Source: an uncultured Balneolaceae bacterium (GTDB lineage Bacteria; Bacteroidota; Rhodothermia; Balneolales; Balneolaceae). From it: a stretch of 32,837 nucleotides of DNA. Of this stretch, positions 24,684 to 32,837 are shown in pieces. Positions within the stretch are counted from its first letter, which is position 1; every line of letters starts with the position of its first letter. The stretch lies in contig CAKZLH010000317.1 in NCBI GenBank assembly GCA_937125285.1, forward strand, positions 1 through 32,837, written 5' to 3'. The position numbers were made by a program, and so were the translations under genes. Below the pieces are notes generated by a model. It saw only the letters and a list, made by a program, of their open reading frames with translations. It was not told the origin of the DNA and searched no databases.

Positions 24684-25127
24684 ATGAAAACAACAGCCGA
24701 CTTACACGAATTAGGAGAAGAAATCGAGAAGCATGTTCATAAAATTGGACAGGAACTCTACGACTTTGTAGACCGAGTAGTGCCCAAGCACACTCAAGCA
24801 AAAGATTTTCGACCAGAAGCCGATATTATTGTCACAGATTCGACCTATAGTATCGTCATGGATCTACCAGGACTCACTAAAAAAGAAATTGCCATTACGC
24901 GTAAGCAAGATGTACTTACCATACGCGGAGATCGTGAAATTGAGCTACAGGAAGGGCAGGAATTTAAACGGCAAGAACGCAAATCGGGAGCTTTTATGCG
25001 CTCTTTTGCTCTACCCGAAGGAAGTGATGCTTCAAAAATCACGGCCACATTTCGAAACGGTGTTTTAACGGTTCAACTTCCACTACATCACGAGGATGAA
25101 CAGTCAACGCACATTCCTGTTCAATAA
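24684..25127 (+). CDS. Hsp20/alpha-crystallin small heat-shock protein
   Basis: A 147-residue holdase chaperone that binds unfolding proteins and passes them to the DnaK system. The alpha-crystallin domain spans about 43-133 (ADIIVTDSTYSIVMDLPGL at its start, and RNGVLTVQLP as the A-xxx-nGvL end). A C-terminal I-x-V motif, IPV, at 144-146 is the oligomer contact. The start is taken at ATG 24684; an in-frame ATG at 24657 would add nine residues of poor conservation and cannot be excluded. It lies 53 bases before dnaK, a sensible stress-gene pairing. Confidence 0.93.
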   Translation: MKTTADLHELGEEIEKHVHKIGQELYDFVDRVVPKHTQAKDFRPEADIIVTDSTYSIVMDLPGLTKKEIAITRKQDVLTIRGDREIELQEGQEFKRQERKSGAFMRSFALPEGSDASKITATFRNGVLTVQLPLHHEDEQSTHIPVQ

Positions 25128-25180
25128 TAGGATGTGATAAAAACGAGTGTAATTAAAACGAAATAGAAATAGATACAACA

Positions 25181-27121
25181 ATGGGAAAAATAATTGGAAT
25201 AGATTTAGGTACTACGAACTCATGTGTTTCCGTAATGGAAGGTAATGAGCCCGTAGTGATTCAGAATGCCGAAGGTGGACGAACCACCCCATCGGTAGTA
25301 GCTTTCAGTAAAGATGGTGAGCGTATGGTAGGTGCGCCTGCTAAACGTCAAGCTATCACCAATCCTGATAAAACCATCGCTTCTGTAAAACGATTTATGG
25401 GGCGTATGTACAATGAAGTTGCCGGTGAAACCAAGCAAGTAGCCTACAAAGTGGTCAAGGGAGATGACAATACGGCACGTGTAGAAATCGATGACCGTAA
25501 ATATGCGCCGCAAGAAATTTCTGCGATGGTGCTGCAAAAAATGAAACAAACCGCTGAAGAATATCTAGGCGATAAAGTTACCGAGGCGGTAATTACGGTA
25601 CCCGCTTACTTTAATGATGCACAGCGTAAGGCAACCCAAGAAGCAGGTAAAATTGCAGGCCTTGAGGTTAAGAGAATCATCAACGAACCTACAGCGGCCG
25701 CATTGGCCTACGGGTTGGATAAAAAAGATACCGATCAAACCATCGCTGTATATGACCTTGGTGGGGGTACCTTTGATATTTCTATTCTCGATCTTGGGGA
25801 TGGGGTATTTGAAGTAAAATCTACCAATGGGGATACCCACTTAGGTGGAGATGATTTCGATCAGCGCATCATAGACTTCCTAGCAGATGAGTTTAAAAAT
25901 ACCGACGGTGTGGATTTACGAAACGATGCTATGGCGATGCAACGTTTGAAAGATGCTGCAGAAAAAGCCAAAATCGAACTTTCAAGCTCTCAAAAAACTA
26001 CCATCAACTTGCCATTTATTACGGCTACACAAGATGGGCCTAAGCACATTAATATCGATTTGAGCCGTGCTAAATTTGAGCAATTGGTTGATGACTTGGT
26101 TAAACGTTCTATTCAACCATGTGAAAAAGCCCTTAAAGATGCTGGTTTAAGCAAAAGTGATATAGACCAGGTAATCCTCGTGGGTGGTTCAACCCGAATA
26201 CCACGTATTCAAGAAGCCGTTAAAGAGTTTTTTGGGAAAGAGCCCAGCAAAGGAGTAAATCCTGACGAAGTGGTTGCCGTAGGAGCAGCTATACAGGGGG
26301 GTGTACTCACCGGTGAAGTAGACGATGTGGTATTATTGGATGTGACTCCGTTGACTCTTGGAATCGAAACCCTTGGTGGTGTGATGACTCCTTTAATTGA
26401 GTCGAACAGTACCATCCCTACCTCCAAGTCTCAGGTATTTTCAACGGCTGCCGACAATCAGAGTAGCGTTGAAATTCACGTACTTCAAGGAGAGCGAGCA
26501 CAAGCGGCTGCAAACCGAACGCTAGGCCGATTCCACCTAGACGGTATTCCACCTGCTCCTCGCGGTATGCCTCAAATTGAAGTAACCTTTGATTTAGATG
26601 CCAATGGTGTGTTGAACATCATGGCGAAAGACAAAGGAACCGGGAAAGAGCAAAGCATTCGCATCGAATCATCTTCTGGCTTATCCGATGAGGAAATCGA
26701 AAAAATGAAACAAGCGGCTAAAGATCACGAAGAGGAAGACAAAAAAATTCGTGAGAAAGTCGAGAAAATGAATCAAGCCGATGGATTAATCTTCTCTACC
26801 AAGAAGCAGTTGGATGAATACGGCGATAAAATCTCTGAAGACAACAAGAAAGCCATAGAAGATGCTGTGGCTAAGCTTGAAGAGGTACATAAAGCCGAAA
26901 ATTTAGAAGAGATGGATGCTGCTATGGAGGCGGTTAATACCGCATGGGCAGGTGCCTCTCAAGAAATCTATGCCGCATCTCAGGCCGAAGCGGAAGCCGC
27001 TGGGGCTCAAGGTGCCGAAGGTGCAGCAAATGGCGATACTCAGGGTGCTTCCGATAGCGAAGACAATGACGCTGTAGATGCTGACTTCGAAGTAGTCGAC
27101 GAAGACGACAAAGACAAATAA
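25181..27121 (+). CDS. dnaK: Chaperone DnaK (Hsp70)
   Basis: A 646-residue Hsp70. The N-terminal ATPase domain begins [17 protein letters not shown] and has [24 protein letters not shown] and YDLGGGTFD. The interdomain linker [12 protein letters not shown] lies near 383-394, then the substrate-binding domain and helical lid. The tail is Ala/Gly/Gln-rich and ends in the acidic [14 protein letters not shown], standard for bacterial DnaK. It refolds proteins with DnaJ and GrpE, whose genes are not in this window. It follows the Hsp20 gene and precedes tsaD by 7 bases. The ATG is preceded by an A-rich leader without a Shine-Dalgarno. Confidence 0.98.
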   Translation: MGKIIGIDLGTTNSCVSVMEGNEPVVIQNAEGGRTTPSVVAFSKDGERMVGAPAKRQAITNPDKTIASVKRFMGRMYNEVAGETKQVAYKVVKGDDNTARVEIDDRKYAPQEISAMVLQKMKQTAEEYLGDKVTEAVITVPAYFNDAQRKATQEAGKIAGLEVKRIINEPTAAALAYGLDKKDTDQTIAVYDLGGGTFDISILDLGDGVFEVKSTNGDTHLGGDDFDQRIIDFLADEFKNTDGVDLRNDAMAMQRLKDAAEKAKIELSSSQKTTINLPFITATQDGPKHINIDLSRAKFEQLVDDLVKRSIQPCEKALKDAGLSKSDIDQVILVGGSTRIPRIQEAVKEFFGKEPSKGVNPDEVVAVGAAIQGGVLTGEVDDVVLLDVTPLTLGIETLGGVMTPLIESNSTIPTSKSQVFSTAADNQSSVEIHVLQGERAQAAANRTLGRFHLDGIPPAPRGMPQIEVTFDLDANGVLNIMAKDKGTGKEQSIRIESSSGLSDEEIEKMKQAAKDHEEEDKKIREKVEKMNQADGLIFSTKKQLDEYGDKISEDNKKAIEDAVAKLEEVHKAENLEEMDAAMEAVNTAWAGASQEIYAASQAEAEAAGAQGAEGAANGDTQGASDSEDNDAVDADFEVVDEDDKDK

Positions 27122-27124
27122 GGG
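27120..27124 (+). promoter_or_regulatory. Shine-Dalgarno-like AAGGG overlapping dnaK stop, for the TTG start of tsaD
   Basis: AAGGG shares its first two bases with the dnaK TAA and lies four bases before the TTG at 27129. It implies translational coupling of tsaD to dnaK. Confidence 0.5.
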
Positions 27125-27128
27125 TGCC

Positions 27129-28148
27129 TTGAACATCCTTGGCATTGAATCTTCCTGTGACGATACCGCCGCTTCGGTACTAACCGAGGCGGGGGTTTTG
27201 TCCAATGTCATTGCCTCACAATCCATTCATATTCAGTTTGGAGGTGTTGTGCCAGAACTCGCCTCCCGTGCTCATCATCAAAGCATCAGCCAAACGGTTG
27301 ATCAAGCCCTTTCAGAGGCTGGAATTTCTATAAAAGACATCGATGGCATTGCCGTAACTCAAGGTCCAGGGCTTATGGGATCCTTATTAGTGGGACTCAG
27401 CTTTGCCAAAGGTTTAGCTTTGAATTACGGGATCCCTTTAATCGGCGTGAACCACATGGACGCGCACATCTATGCCAACGCTATTGAACATACACTAGAG
27501 TATCCGTTCATCGCATTGACGGTTTCCGGAGGGCATACCCAACTCACCAAAATTTCGGCCCCTCTTCAGCATGAAATCATCGGCAAAACTAGAGACGACG
27601 CAGCCGGTGAAGCCTTTGATAAGATTGGGAAAATTTTAGGTTTAGCCTATCCTGCGGGTCCTAAGATAGACGCTTTAGCCAAAGATGGTAATCCGGCTTT
27701 TAAAAAATTTCCGCAGGGATTGGTTCATGAAGGCCTAGATTTTAGTTTTTCTGGACTCAAAACCAGCGTGCTTTATTATCTACAAGATCTGGCACCCGAT
27801 GAGATTCAAAAACATTTGCCAGATATATGTGCTAGTGTGAGCGAAGCCATCACAGAGGTTTTGGTAAAGAAATTGGATCGGGCCATGGACGAATATGGCA
27901 TAGCAAGGGCGGTTATTGCAGGAGGAGTTTCTGCCAATAGTATGCTCAGAGATAAAATTGATGTACTGAGCAAACAAAAATCTGTGACTATATACACGCC
28001 ATCCATGGCATTTTGTACCGATAATGGCGCCATGATTGCCCAAACTGGTGCCTTACTTTTTCAACATGTATATAGCACTAAAAAACCAGCCGAACTCTTA
28101 GCAGAAGGCCTACGGCTTCACCCCTATGCCGGTCAGCCTAGCTCATAA
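27129..28148 (+). CDS. tsaD: tRNA N6-adenosine threonylcarbamoyltransferase
   Basis: A 339-residue enzyme that transfers the threonylcarbamoyl group to A37 of ANN-decoding tRNAs, with TsaB and TsaE. It opens with LGIESSCDDTAASV, has the ATP-binding SGGHTQL and GGVSAN stretches, and metal ligands H109 and H113 in NHMDAHIYA and D298 in TDNGAM. Length is normal. The start is a TTG seven bases after the dnaK stop; the ILGIESS N-terminus begins at once, so no shorter start is credible. Confidence 0.97.
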   Translation: MNILGIESSCDDTAASVLTEAGVLSNVIASQSIHIQFGGVVPELASRAHHQSISQTVDQALSEAGISIKDIDGIAVTQGPGLMGSLLVGLSFAKGLALNYGIPLIGVNHMDAHIYANAIEHTLEYPFIALTVSGGHTQLTKISAPLQHEIIGKTRDDAAGEAFDKIGKILGLAYPAGPKIDALAKDGNPAFKKFPQGLVHEGLDFSFSGLKTSVLYYLQDLAPDEIQKHLPDICASVSEAITEVLVKKLDRAMDEYGIARAVIAGGVSANSMLRDKIDVLSKQKSVTIYTPSMAFCTDNGAMIAQTGALLFQHVYSTKKPAELLAEGLRLHPYAGQPSS

Positions 28149-28170
28149 GGTTACATGATGCGGCTTATTG

Positions 28171-28180
28171 GTGAATTCAC
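28171..28180. promoter_or_regulatory. Perfect 10-bp palindrome before the symporter gene
   Basis: GTGAATTCAC reads the same on both strands and ends 12 bases before the ATG at 28193, in the 44-base gap after tsaD. It could be a small operator or chance. Confidence 0.2.
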
Positions 28181-28192
28181 TACTTTTCACGG

Positions 28193-29119
28193 ATGAATGA
28201 AAGTATTGATGCACTTCAGTTAAATCTGGGAGGCGGTGGCCTAATGGTCATGAATGTCTCTCTTGCTGTAATCATGTTCGGTGTAGCTTTAGAGCTTCAA
28301 ATCGATCATTTCAAAGCCATTTTTAAAGAGCCAAAAGGTGTTATTGCCGGATTTATTTCACAGTTTCTATTCCTCCCTGCTATTACCTATGGTGTGATTT
28401 GGCTATTGAATCCGCATCCTAGTTTTGCTCTGGGTATGATGATGGTTGCCGCTTGCCCTGGAGGGAACATCTCAAACTTCTTTTCACAGTTAGCGGGGGG
28501 CAACACCGCCTTATCGGTAAGTCTAACAGCTATAGCTACACTACTCGCCATTATTGCTACTCCTTTAAATTTCACTTTTTGGGCCGGACTTTATCCTCCA
28601 ACAGCCGAAATACTTCAAGCCATTCGAGTAGATATTTATCAAGTCTTTCAGATTGTAGGACTCATTTTAGGGATCCCATTGATATTGGGGATGATGGTTC
28701 GTCACTACAAACCAGCCTTAGCTTTGAAATGGACTCACTGGATTAAACGATTTGGAATCATCTTTTTTGGAGGCTTCATTGTGGTGGCCTTTAGCATGAA
28801 CTTGGAACATTTTATGGATTATGTTCATCTGGTTATTGGGCTGGTATTTTTACACAATCTACTCGCACTTGCTGGAGGCTATACCTGGGGTAAGGTGTTT
28901 GGATTAGGCGATGCCGATTGTCGATCGCTTGCTATTGAAACCGGGATTCAAAATTCAGGCTTAGGACTGCTTCTAATTTTCACTTTTTTTAATGCCCTTG
29001 GCGGTATGGCTCTGATTGCCGCTTGGTGGGGAATTTGGCATATCGTTGCAGGTTTTGGGATGGTATTTTATTGGACCAAAGTTGTCCCACGATTTAAAAC
29101 TCATTCAAATTATGCGTAA
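28193..29119 (+). CDS. Bile acid:sodium symporter family transporter (BASS)
   Basis: A 308-residue inner-membrane protein with about nine or ten hydrophobic segments. It shows the two family sodium-site signatures: VAACPGGNISNFF (86-97) in the first crossing region, and the E249/Q253 pair in IETGIQNSGLG in the second. Bacterial members move organic anions such as pantoate, glycolate, 2-keto acids or steroid acids with sodium; the substrate cannot be read here. It follows tsaD by 44 bases and overlaps the acyltransferase gene by eight bases. Confidence 0.92.
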   Translation: MNESIDALQLNLGGGGLMVMNVSLAVIMFGVALELQIDHFKAIFKEPKGVIAGFISQFLFLPAITYGVIWLLNPHPSFALGMMMVAACPGGNISNFFSQLAGGNTALSVSLTAIATLLAIIATPLNFTFWAGLYPPTAEILQAIRVDIYQVFQIVGLILGIPLILGMMVRHYKPALALKWTHWIKRFGIIFFGGFIVVAFSMNLEHFMDYVHLVIGLVFLHNLLALAGGYTWGKVFGLGDADCRSLAIETGIQNSGLGLLLIFTFFNALGGMALIAAWWGIWHIVAGFGMVFYWTKVVPRFKTHSNYA

Positions 29120-30401
29120 ACACTATCTGTTTTATCAATTTTTCCGAGTAATTGTCACTAAGTACGGGCTTATCTTCTTCTATAGGAGAATACGATCGGT
29201 GGGAAGGGAAAAAATCCCGAAAAACACTCCTGTAATGTTTATTCCAAACCATCAAAACTCCTTTATGGATGCTTTATTGGTGGTAAGTACAAATTGGAAA
29301 TACACGTTCTTCTTGACTCGCGCACAGGCATTTAGTACGGCTTTTATGCGTTGGTTCCTTGAAAACTTGAATATGCTTCCCGTTTATAGAGTTCGTGATG
29401 GGATGAGTTCTGTAACCAAAAACAATGCTATTTTCGAGCGTTGTATTCGGATGCTAGAAAAAAAATATGCCGTACTTGTTTTTGCTGAAGCCAATCACAA
29501 TTTAAACCGTAGAATTCGCCCCTTGAGTAAGGGATTCACGCGAATTGCCTTTGATGCGGAATTAGCCAATGATTGGAATTTGAATCTACATGTGGTTCCC
29601 GTGGGCGTTAATTACACTCGTCACAGAGAGTCCCGTAATGATGTAACGGTGGTTTATGGGGATCCCATACCGATGAAACAATACCAAGAAGTCTACACAG
29701 AAGACGAGCGTAAGGCGGCCAATGTGTTAAAAAATGATGTGGCCAAGGTGATGAAAACCTGTACCATGCATGTTCAAAATGCTCAACAGTATTTTGCCCA
29801 TCGGGTGATATTAGATGAGATAGCCGATGATCGGGGGCATTTGGTTCAACCCGAAAAAACACGTGAATTAGGTGAGAAAATAGACTCTTTAGCTACCGAA
29901 GAAGACTATCTTGCGGCTGAAAAATTAATTGAGCACTCTGAAAAAGAGGATATTGATCTGAGCTATTTAGCCGCCTGGACTACCGGTCAAATAACGCCTC
30001 TATGGAAAAAAATCCTTCTCAGTCCTTTCATTTTATTGGGTTACTTGAATTTTAGGCTGGCGTATATTCCCATAGAAAAATTGGTTACGCATACGATTAA
30101 GGACCATGCTTTTGATGCCTCCATCAAATTCTTATTAAGTGTATTCTTGTTCCCCGCATCCATGCTTGTAATTGCTGGATTGTTATGGCTTACTGGTGTC
30201 GACACTATGTGGATTTGGGGGTATCTGGCCAGTAGCTTTATAAGTCTTTATGGATTTAAAGAATGGGTCCGAATGAGAAAACGGAAAAAGACAGAGGTGA
30301 AATGGAAACAATTAGCATCCTCTGAGCCGGAAATTTATCAGGAAATGATTGAATCGCTTGAGCTGTTAAAGGAATTGAAAGCGAAGGTCTTTGATAACTG
30401 A
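29112..30401 (+). CDS. PlsC-like phospholipid/glycerol acyltransferase
   Basis: A 429-residue membrane-bound enzyme that probably acylates a lysophospholipid or glycerol phosphate. The catalytic motif is NHQNSFMD, with H47 and D53, five rather than four residues apart; this spacing is common in a related subfamily. Later come FAEANHN (124-130), where FPEG is usual, and VPVGVNY (162-168). After about residue 300 there are three hydrophobic segments, roughly 302-322, 337-360 and 366-385, then a basic RMRKRKK stretch. The ATG at 29112 overlaps the transporter stop (ATGCGTAA); an earlier ATG at 29016 would lie inside the transporter gene. The stop is 64 bases before the superoxide dismutase start. 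Confidence 0.87.
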   Translation: MRKHYLFYQFFRVIVTKYGLIFFYRRIRSVGREKIPKNTPVMFIPNHQNSFMDALLVVSTNWKYTFFLTRAQAFSTAFMRWFLENLNMLPVYRVRDGMSSVTKNNAIFERCIRMLEKKYAVLVFAEANHNLNRRIRPLSKGFTRIAFDAELANDWNLNLHVVPVGVNYTRHRESRNDVTVVYGDPIPMKQYQEVYTEDERKAANVLKNDVAKVMKTCTMHVQNAQQYFAHRVILDEIADDRGHLVQPEKTRELGEKIDSLATEEDYLAAEKLIEHSEKEDIDLSYLAAWTTGQITPLWKKILLSPFILLGYLNFRLAYIPIEKLVTHTIKDHAFDASIKFLLSVFLFPASMLVIAGLLWLTGVDTMWIWGYLASSFISLYGFKEWVRMRKRKKTEVKWKQLASSEPEIYQEMIESLELLKELKAKVFDN

Positions 30402-30465
30402 TCATCACTTCTCATTATCACGACTAATCATCACTATTAATCTTCAAAATAACAACCATACCATC

Positions 30466-31032
30466 ATGAAGAACAGAACTATTTGGAACAAAGGGACTAT
30501 ACTAGTTGCCATTATTAGCATCGCGATTACAGGTTGCATGCAAACCGAAACCATTGAAATTGAACGCGAAATGGAGGGACCCGAGTATACTCATGCCGTA
30601 GCTATTCTACAGCCAACCGAGGGTTTCGAAGCGAGCGGAACGGTCTATTTTACCAAAGTTGAGGAAGGGGTAAACGTAACGGCCGAAATCACGGGTCTAA
30701 GTGAAGGCAATAAAGGATTTCATATCCACCAATACGGTGATTGTACAGCTGCCAACGGTACATCGGCAGGCGGTCATTTCAACCCGGATGAAATGGATCA
30801 TGCAGGTCCCGATGATGCGATGAGACATATGGGGGATATGGGAAATATTGTAGCCGATGCCGATGGCAATGCCACCATCGATTATGTTGATGGAACCATT
30901 AACATTAATATGATTTTGGGTCGAGGGGTGATTGTGCATAACGGAGAAGATGATTTGACCTCTCAACCTTCAGGAGCTGCTGGACCTCGAGTAGCTTGTG
31001 GCGTTATTGGTGTAGCAGCGGGTACCGAGTAA
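30466..31032 (+). CDS. sodC: Cu/Zn superoxide dismutase, lipoprotein
   Basis: A 188-residue enzyme that dismutates superoxide outside the cytoplasm. It has a lipoprotein signal ending AITGC, with C24 as the lipidated residue. All metal ligands are visible: copper H86, H88, H104 and H158; zinc H104, H112, H121 and D124. The disulfide pair C93/C178 and the active-site Arg175 in GPRVACG are also present. The zinc loop is Met- and Asp-rich. The ATG at 30466 gives the proper signal; the upstream in-frame ATG at 30391 lies in the acyltransferase gene. It is followed 26 bases later by the SdpI-like gene. Confidence 0.95.
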   Translation: MKNRTIWNKGTILVAIISIAITGCMQTETIEIEREMEGPEYTHAVAILQPTEGFEASGTVYFTKVEEGVNVTAEITGLSEGNKGFHIHQYGDCTAANGTSAGGHFNPDEMDHAGPDDAMRHMGDMGNIVADADGNATIDYVDGTININMILGRGVIVHNGEDDLTSQPSGAAGPRVACGVIGVAAGTE

Positions 31033-31058
31033 AGAGTAAGCAAACCATTGAAATTAAA

Positions 31059-31727
31059 ATGAGTGCGTCCAAAACTTCATTGACATCAACACTCAGGAAA
31101 GAGTGGTATGTCGCTATAATTCTACTTATCCCCTTTTTGGTGTCTTGGAGTGTTTGGGATCTATTACCTGAGCAGGTACCCATTCATTTCAATATTCAAG
31201 GTGAAGCTGATGACTGGGGTCCTAGATGGATAAATGCCTTCCTGATGCCTCTTATCGGGTTGGGCCTTTATTTTTTCTTGTTGATTGTTCCCGCTATCGA
31301 TCCTAAAAATCAAATCGAGAACAAGCAAGAAGCACTACGAATCATCCGAATAGCTACCAGTTTATTCATGGTGGTGGTATATGGTGTGGTCATGGGGCAA
31401 AGTCTGGGTTATGATTGGAATATTACTCAAATCATATTTGCGGCTACAGGACTTTTATTCCTTTTACTAGGGCAAGCGATGAAATCGGTAAAACCCAATT
31501 ATTTTATGGGTATACGCACCCCATGGACCTTGGAAAACGAACACGTTTGGAACCGTACACATGCATGGTCGGGCACCCTTTGGGTGTGGGGAGGGGGTGC
31601 TATGATGGCCTCTTCTTTTATACCGAACGAATCCTTTATGCTTGGATTTTTTCTGGCCATTATCGCGGTACTTGTTCTTGGACCGCTCATCTTCTCTTTT
31701 TTAGAGCACCGAAAAGTGTCTGAATAA
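31059..31727 (+). CDS. SdpI-like membrane protein (DUF1648 plus SdpI domain)
   Basis: A 222-residue inner-membrane protein with about six hydrophobic segments. The N-terminal part has the DUF1648 signature PEQVPIHFNIQGEADDWG (38-54). The C-terminal part has the SdpI signature KPNYFMGIRTPWTLENEHVWNRTH in two portions (145-168). In Bacillus subtilis SdpI gives immunity to the SdpC toxin and signals to SdpR. No toxin or regulator gene is near, so the role here is open. The ATG at 31059 is preferred; the upstream one at 30996 is inside sodC. It is the last gene of the plus-strand run before the terminator. Confidence 0.9.
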   Translation: MSASKTSLTSTLRKEWYVAIILLIPFLVSWSVWDLLPEQVPIHFNIQGEADDWGPRWINAFLMPLIGLGLYFFLLIVPAIDPKNQIENKQEALRIIRIATSLFMVVVYGVVMGQSLGYDWNITQIIFAATGLLFLLLGQAMKSVKPNYFMGIRTPWTLENEHVWNRTHAWSGTLWVWGGGAMMASSFIPNESFMLGFFLAIIAVLVLGPLIFSFLEHRKVSE

Positions 31728-31757
31728 AAAGTTGCGGGCTTGAGCTCACCCGCAACT
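31726..31757. terminator. Shared hairpin terminator between SdpI-like gene and glyQS
   Basis: AGTTGCGGG (31730-31738) pairs perfectly with CCCGCAACT (31749-31757), nine base pairs with a 10-base loop. On the minus strand the stem is followed by TTTTT (complement of 31726-31730), a good intrinsic terminator for glyQS. On the plus strand only a weak T-rich run (CTTGTTC) follows, so it is less effective there. Confidence 0.8.
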
Positions 31758-31781
31758 CTTGTTCATATTCTATTGATCGAA

Positions 31782-32837
31782 TTAATCGGTAGGCGTTTCC
31801 CAGGCCTTCATTTGATCGGATAGATAGGCCGGCAATTGCGCGATGGATACGCGCTCTTGGGCCATGGTATCACGGTGTCGGACCGTAACCGAATCATCTT
31901 CCAAGCCGTCAAAATCTACCGTAATACAGAAAGGCGTTCCAGCCTCATCCAATCTTCTGTAGCGCTTGCCAATCGAACCCGCTTCATCGTATTGTACCGA
32001 ATAATCTTCTTTTAGGTCTTGGCTAATGCGGCTGGCGAGTTCCTGTAGTTCAGGCTTTTTAATTAGTGGAAACACCCCTAACTGTATGGGAGCTAATTTT
32101 GGATGCATTTTTAACACCACTCGGCTATCTCCATCCAATTCCTCTTTTCGATAGGCATCACTTAGTACCATAAGGGTGCAGCGATCCAAACCAATGGAGG
32201 TCTCAATAACATAAGGTATGTACCGTTTATTTTGAGCCTGATCGAAATATTCCATCTTTTTACCCGAATATTCCTGATGCTGGCTTAAATCAAAATCGGA
32301 GCGATTGTGGATGCCCTCAACCTCTTGCCAACCTATAGGAAAATGATACTGAACATCGGCTGCGGCTCTTGCATAATGCGCTAACTTATCGGGTGGATGT
32401 GGAGCAAATCGCAAATTATTGGGTCGTATACCCATGCTTTTATGCCAATCTAACCTCTTTTCGAGCCAGTCTTCATAGGCCTGCTCATCGGTGCCAGGTT
32501 CTACAAAATATTGCATTTCCATTTGCTCAAATTCACGCATGCGGAAGACAAACTGTCTGGCCACTACTTCATTACGAAACGCTTTACCTGTTTGAGCTAT
32601 TCCAAAGGGTACTTTAACCCGGGTTGAGTCGAGCACATTCTTGTAGTTCACAAAAATTCCCTGTGCCGTTTCGGGTCGAAGGTAAACCGCATCATCTTCT
32701 GAAGCTGTAGCCCCAAATGCGGTTTTGAACATCAGGTTGAACTGTCTTACTTCTGTCCAGTCAAAAGCCCCTGAATCAGGCGCTTTAATCTCGTTTGAAA
32801 TAATAATATCGTATAGATCCTCGGTTAAACTCTTTCG
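31782..32837 (-). CDS. glyQS: Glycyl-tRNA synthetase, N-terminus cut by right edge
   Basis: Class II synthetase of the one-chain, alpha2 type, attaching glycine to its tRNA. The reading frame stays open to the window edge, upstream of the first Met at 32732, so 351 C-terminal residues are visible and the start is outside. Visible are YLRPETAQGIFVNYKNV, motif 2 around FRNEVVARQFVFRMREFEQMEMQYF, motif 3 ETSIGLDRCTLMVL, and a C-terminal anticodon-binding domain (LAPIQLGVFPL onward, VTVRHRDTMAQ near the end). It ends near the shared terminator. Confidence 0.96.
   Translation of the reverse strand, partial: RKSLTEDLYDIIISNEIKAPDSGAFDWTEVRQFNLMFKTAFGATASEDDAVYLRPETAQGIFVNYKNVLDSTRVKVPFGIAQTGKAFRNEVVARQFVFRMREFEQMEMQYFVEPGTDEQAYEDWLEKRLDWHKSMGIRPNNLRFAPHPPDKLAHYARAAADVQYHFPIGWQEVEGIHNRSDFDLSQHQEYSGKKMEYFDQAQNKRYIPYVIETSIGLDRCTLMVLSDAYRKEELDGDSRVVLKMHPKLAPIQLGVFPLIKKPELQELASRISQDLKEDYSVQYDEAGSIGKRYRRLDEAGTPFCITVDFDGLEDDSVTVRHRDTMAQERVSIAQLPAYLSDQMKAWETPTD

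Noticed and set aside
24571-25180. Search for CIRCE or other heat-shock inverted repeats before hsp20 and dnaK
   Set aside because: No inverted repeat of useful length was found in either gap.
30401-30435. ATCATCACT repeated at 30401-30409 and 30427-30435 before sodC
   Set aside because: A nine-base repeat in AT-rich sequence with low-complexity ATCA runs; likely chance.
1-32837. Defence system, prophage, transposon, CRISPR or biosynthetic cluster
   Set aside because: No gene, repeat array or attachment site of these kinds is visible; the gene content is housekeeping and envelope-related.

Overview
The window looks like an ordinary chromosomal stretch from a moderately AT-rich Gram-negative bacterium of the Bacteroidota/Balneolota/Rhodothermota side of the FCB group. 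This placement is inferred from the gene set rather than from a marker alignment. It rests on a TonB-dependent receptor, a periplasmic DPP-IV-type S9 peptidase, a BatA-like membrane VWA protein, a PIN-PhoH ATPase, relaxed lipoproteins, a one-chain glycyl-tRNA synthetase, a lack of strong Shine-Dalgarno sites before most genes, and a few promoter-like TAnnTTTG boxes. No tRNA or rRNA gene, insertion sequence, prophage, CRISPR array or integrase is visible. No gap between genes exceeds 200 bases.

Layout. 1-1301 (minus) is the start of an acidic, unrecognised protein that runs off the left edge. Divergent from it are a CcmA-like ABC ATPase and an M29 aminopeptidase, which converge on an ALDH7-type aldehyde dehydrogenase. 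Next come a SPOUT RNA methyltransferase and a PIN-PhoH ATPase (plus), converging on a secreted dipeptidyl peptidase and glutamate racemase (minus). A TonB-dependent receptor (plus) then converges, with 1 base between stop codons, on an 882-residue beta-propeller lipoprotein (minus).

15441-24570 is a tight six-gene run on the plus strand with gaps of 2-24 bases. It encodes a BatA-like VWA membrane protein, a small membrane protein with a possible PH-like tail, HflX, a CBS+ACT-like protein, a periplasmic TPR protein of about 1000 residues, and AroA. A second plus-strand run follows: Hsp20, DnaK, TsaD, a bile acid:sodium symporter family transporter, a PlsC-like acyltransferase, a Cu/Zn superoxide dismutase lipoprotein and an SdpI-like membrane protein. 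It ends at a hairpin terminator shared with the convergent, right-truncated glycyl-tRNA synthetase gene.

Most genes are housekeeping: cell wall (MurI), aromatic amino acids (AroA), tRNA modification and charging (TsaD, GlyQS), ribosome rescue (HflX), proteostasis (Hsp20, DnaK) and envelope functions. I see no convincing new multi-gene system. The best leads are the acidic protein with about ten S-x-F motifs, the beta-propeller lipoprotein, the conserved-looking BatA-to-AroA run, an apparently toxin-less SdpI protein, and a pair of 14-bp direct repeats upstream of the DPP-IV gene.
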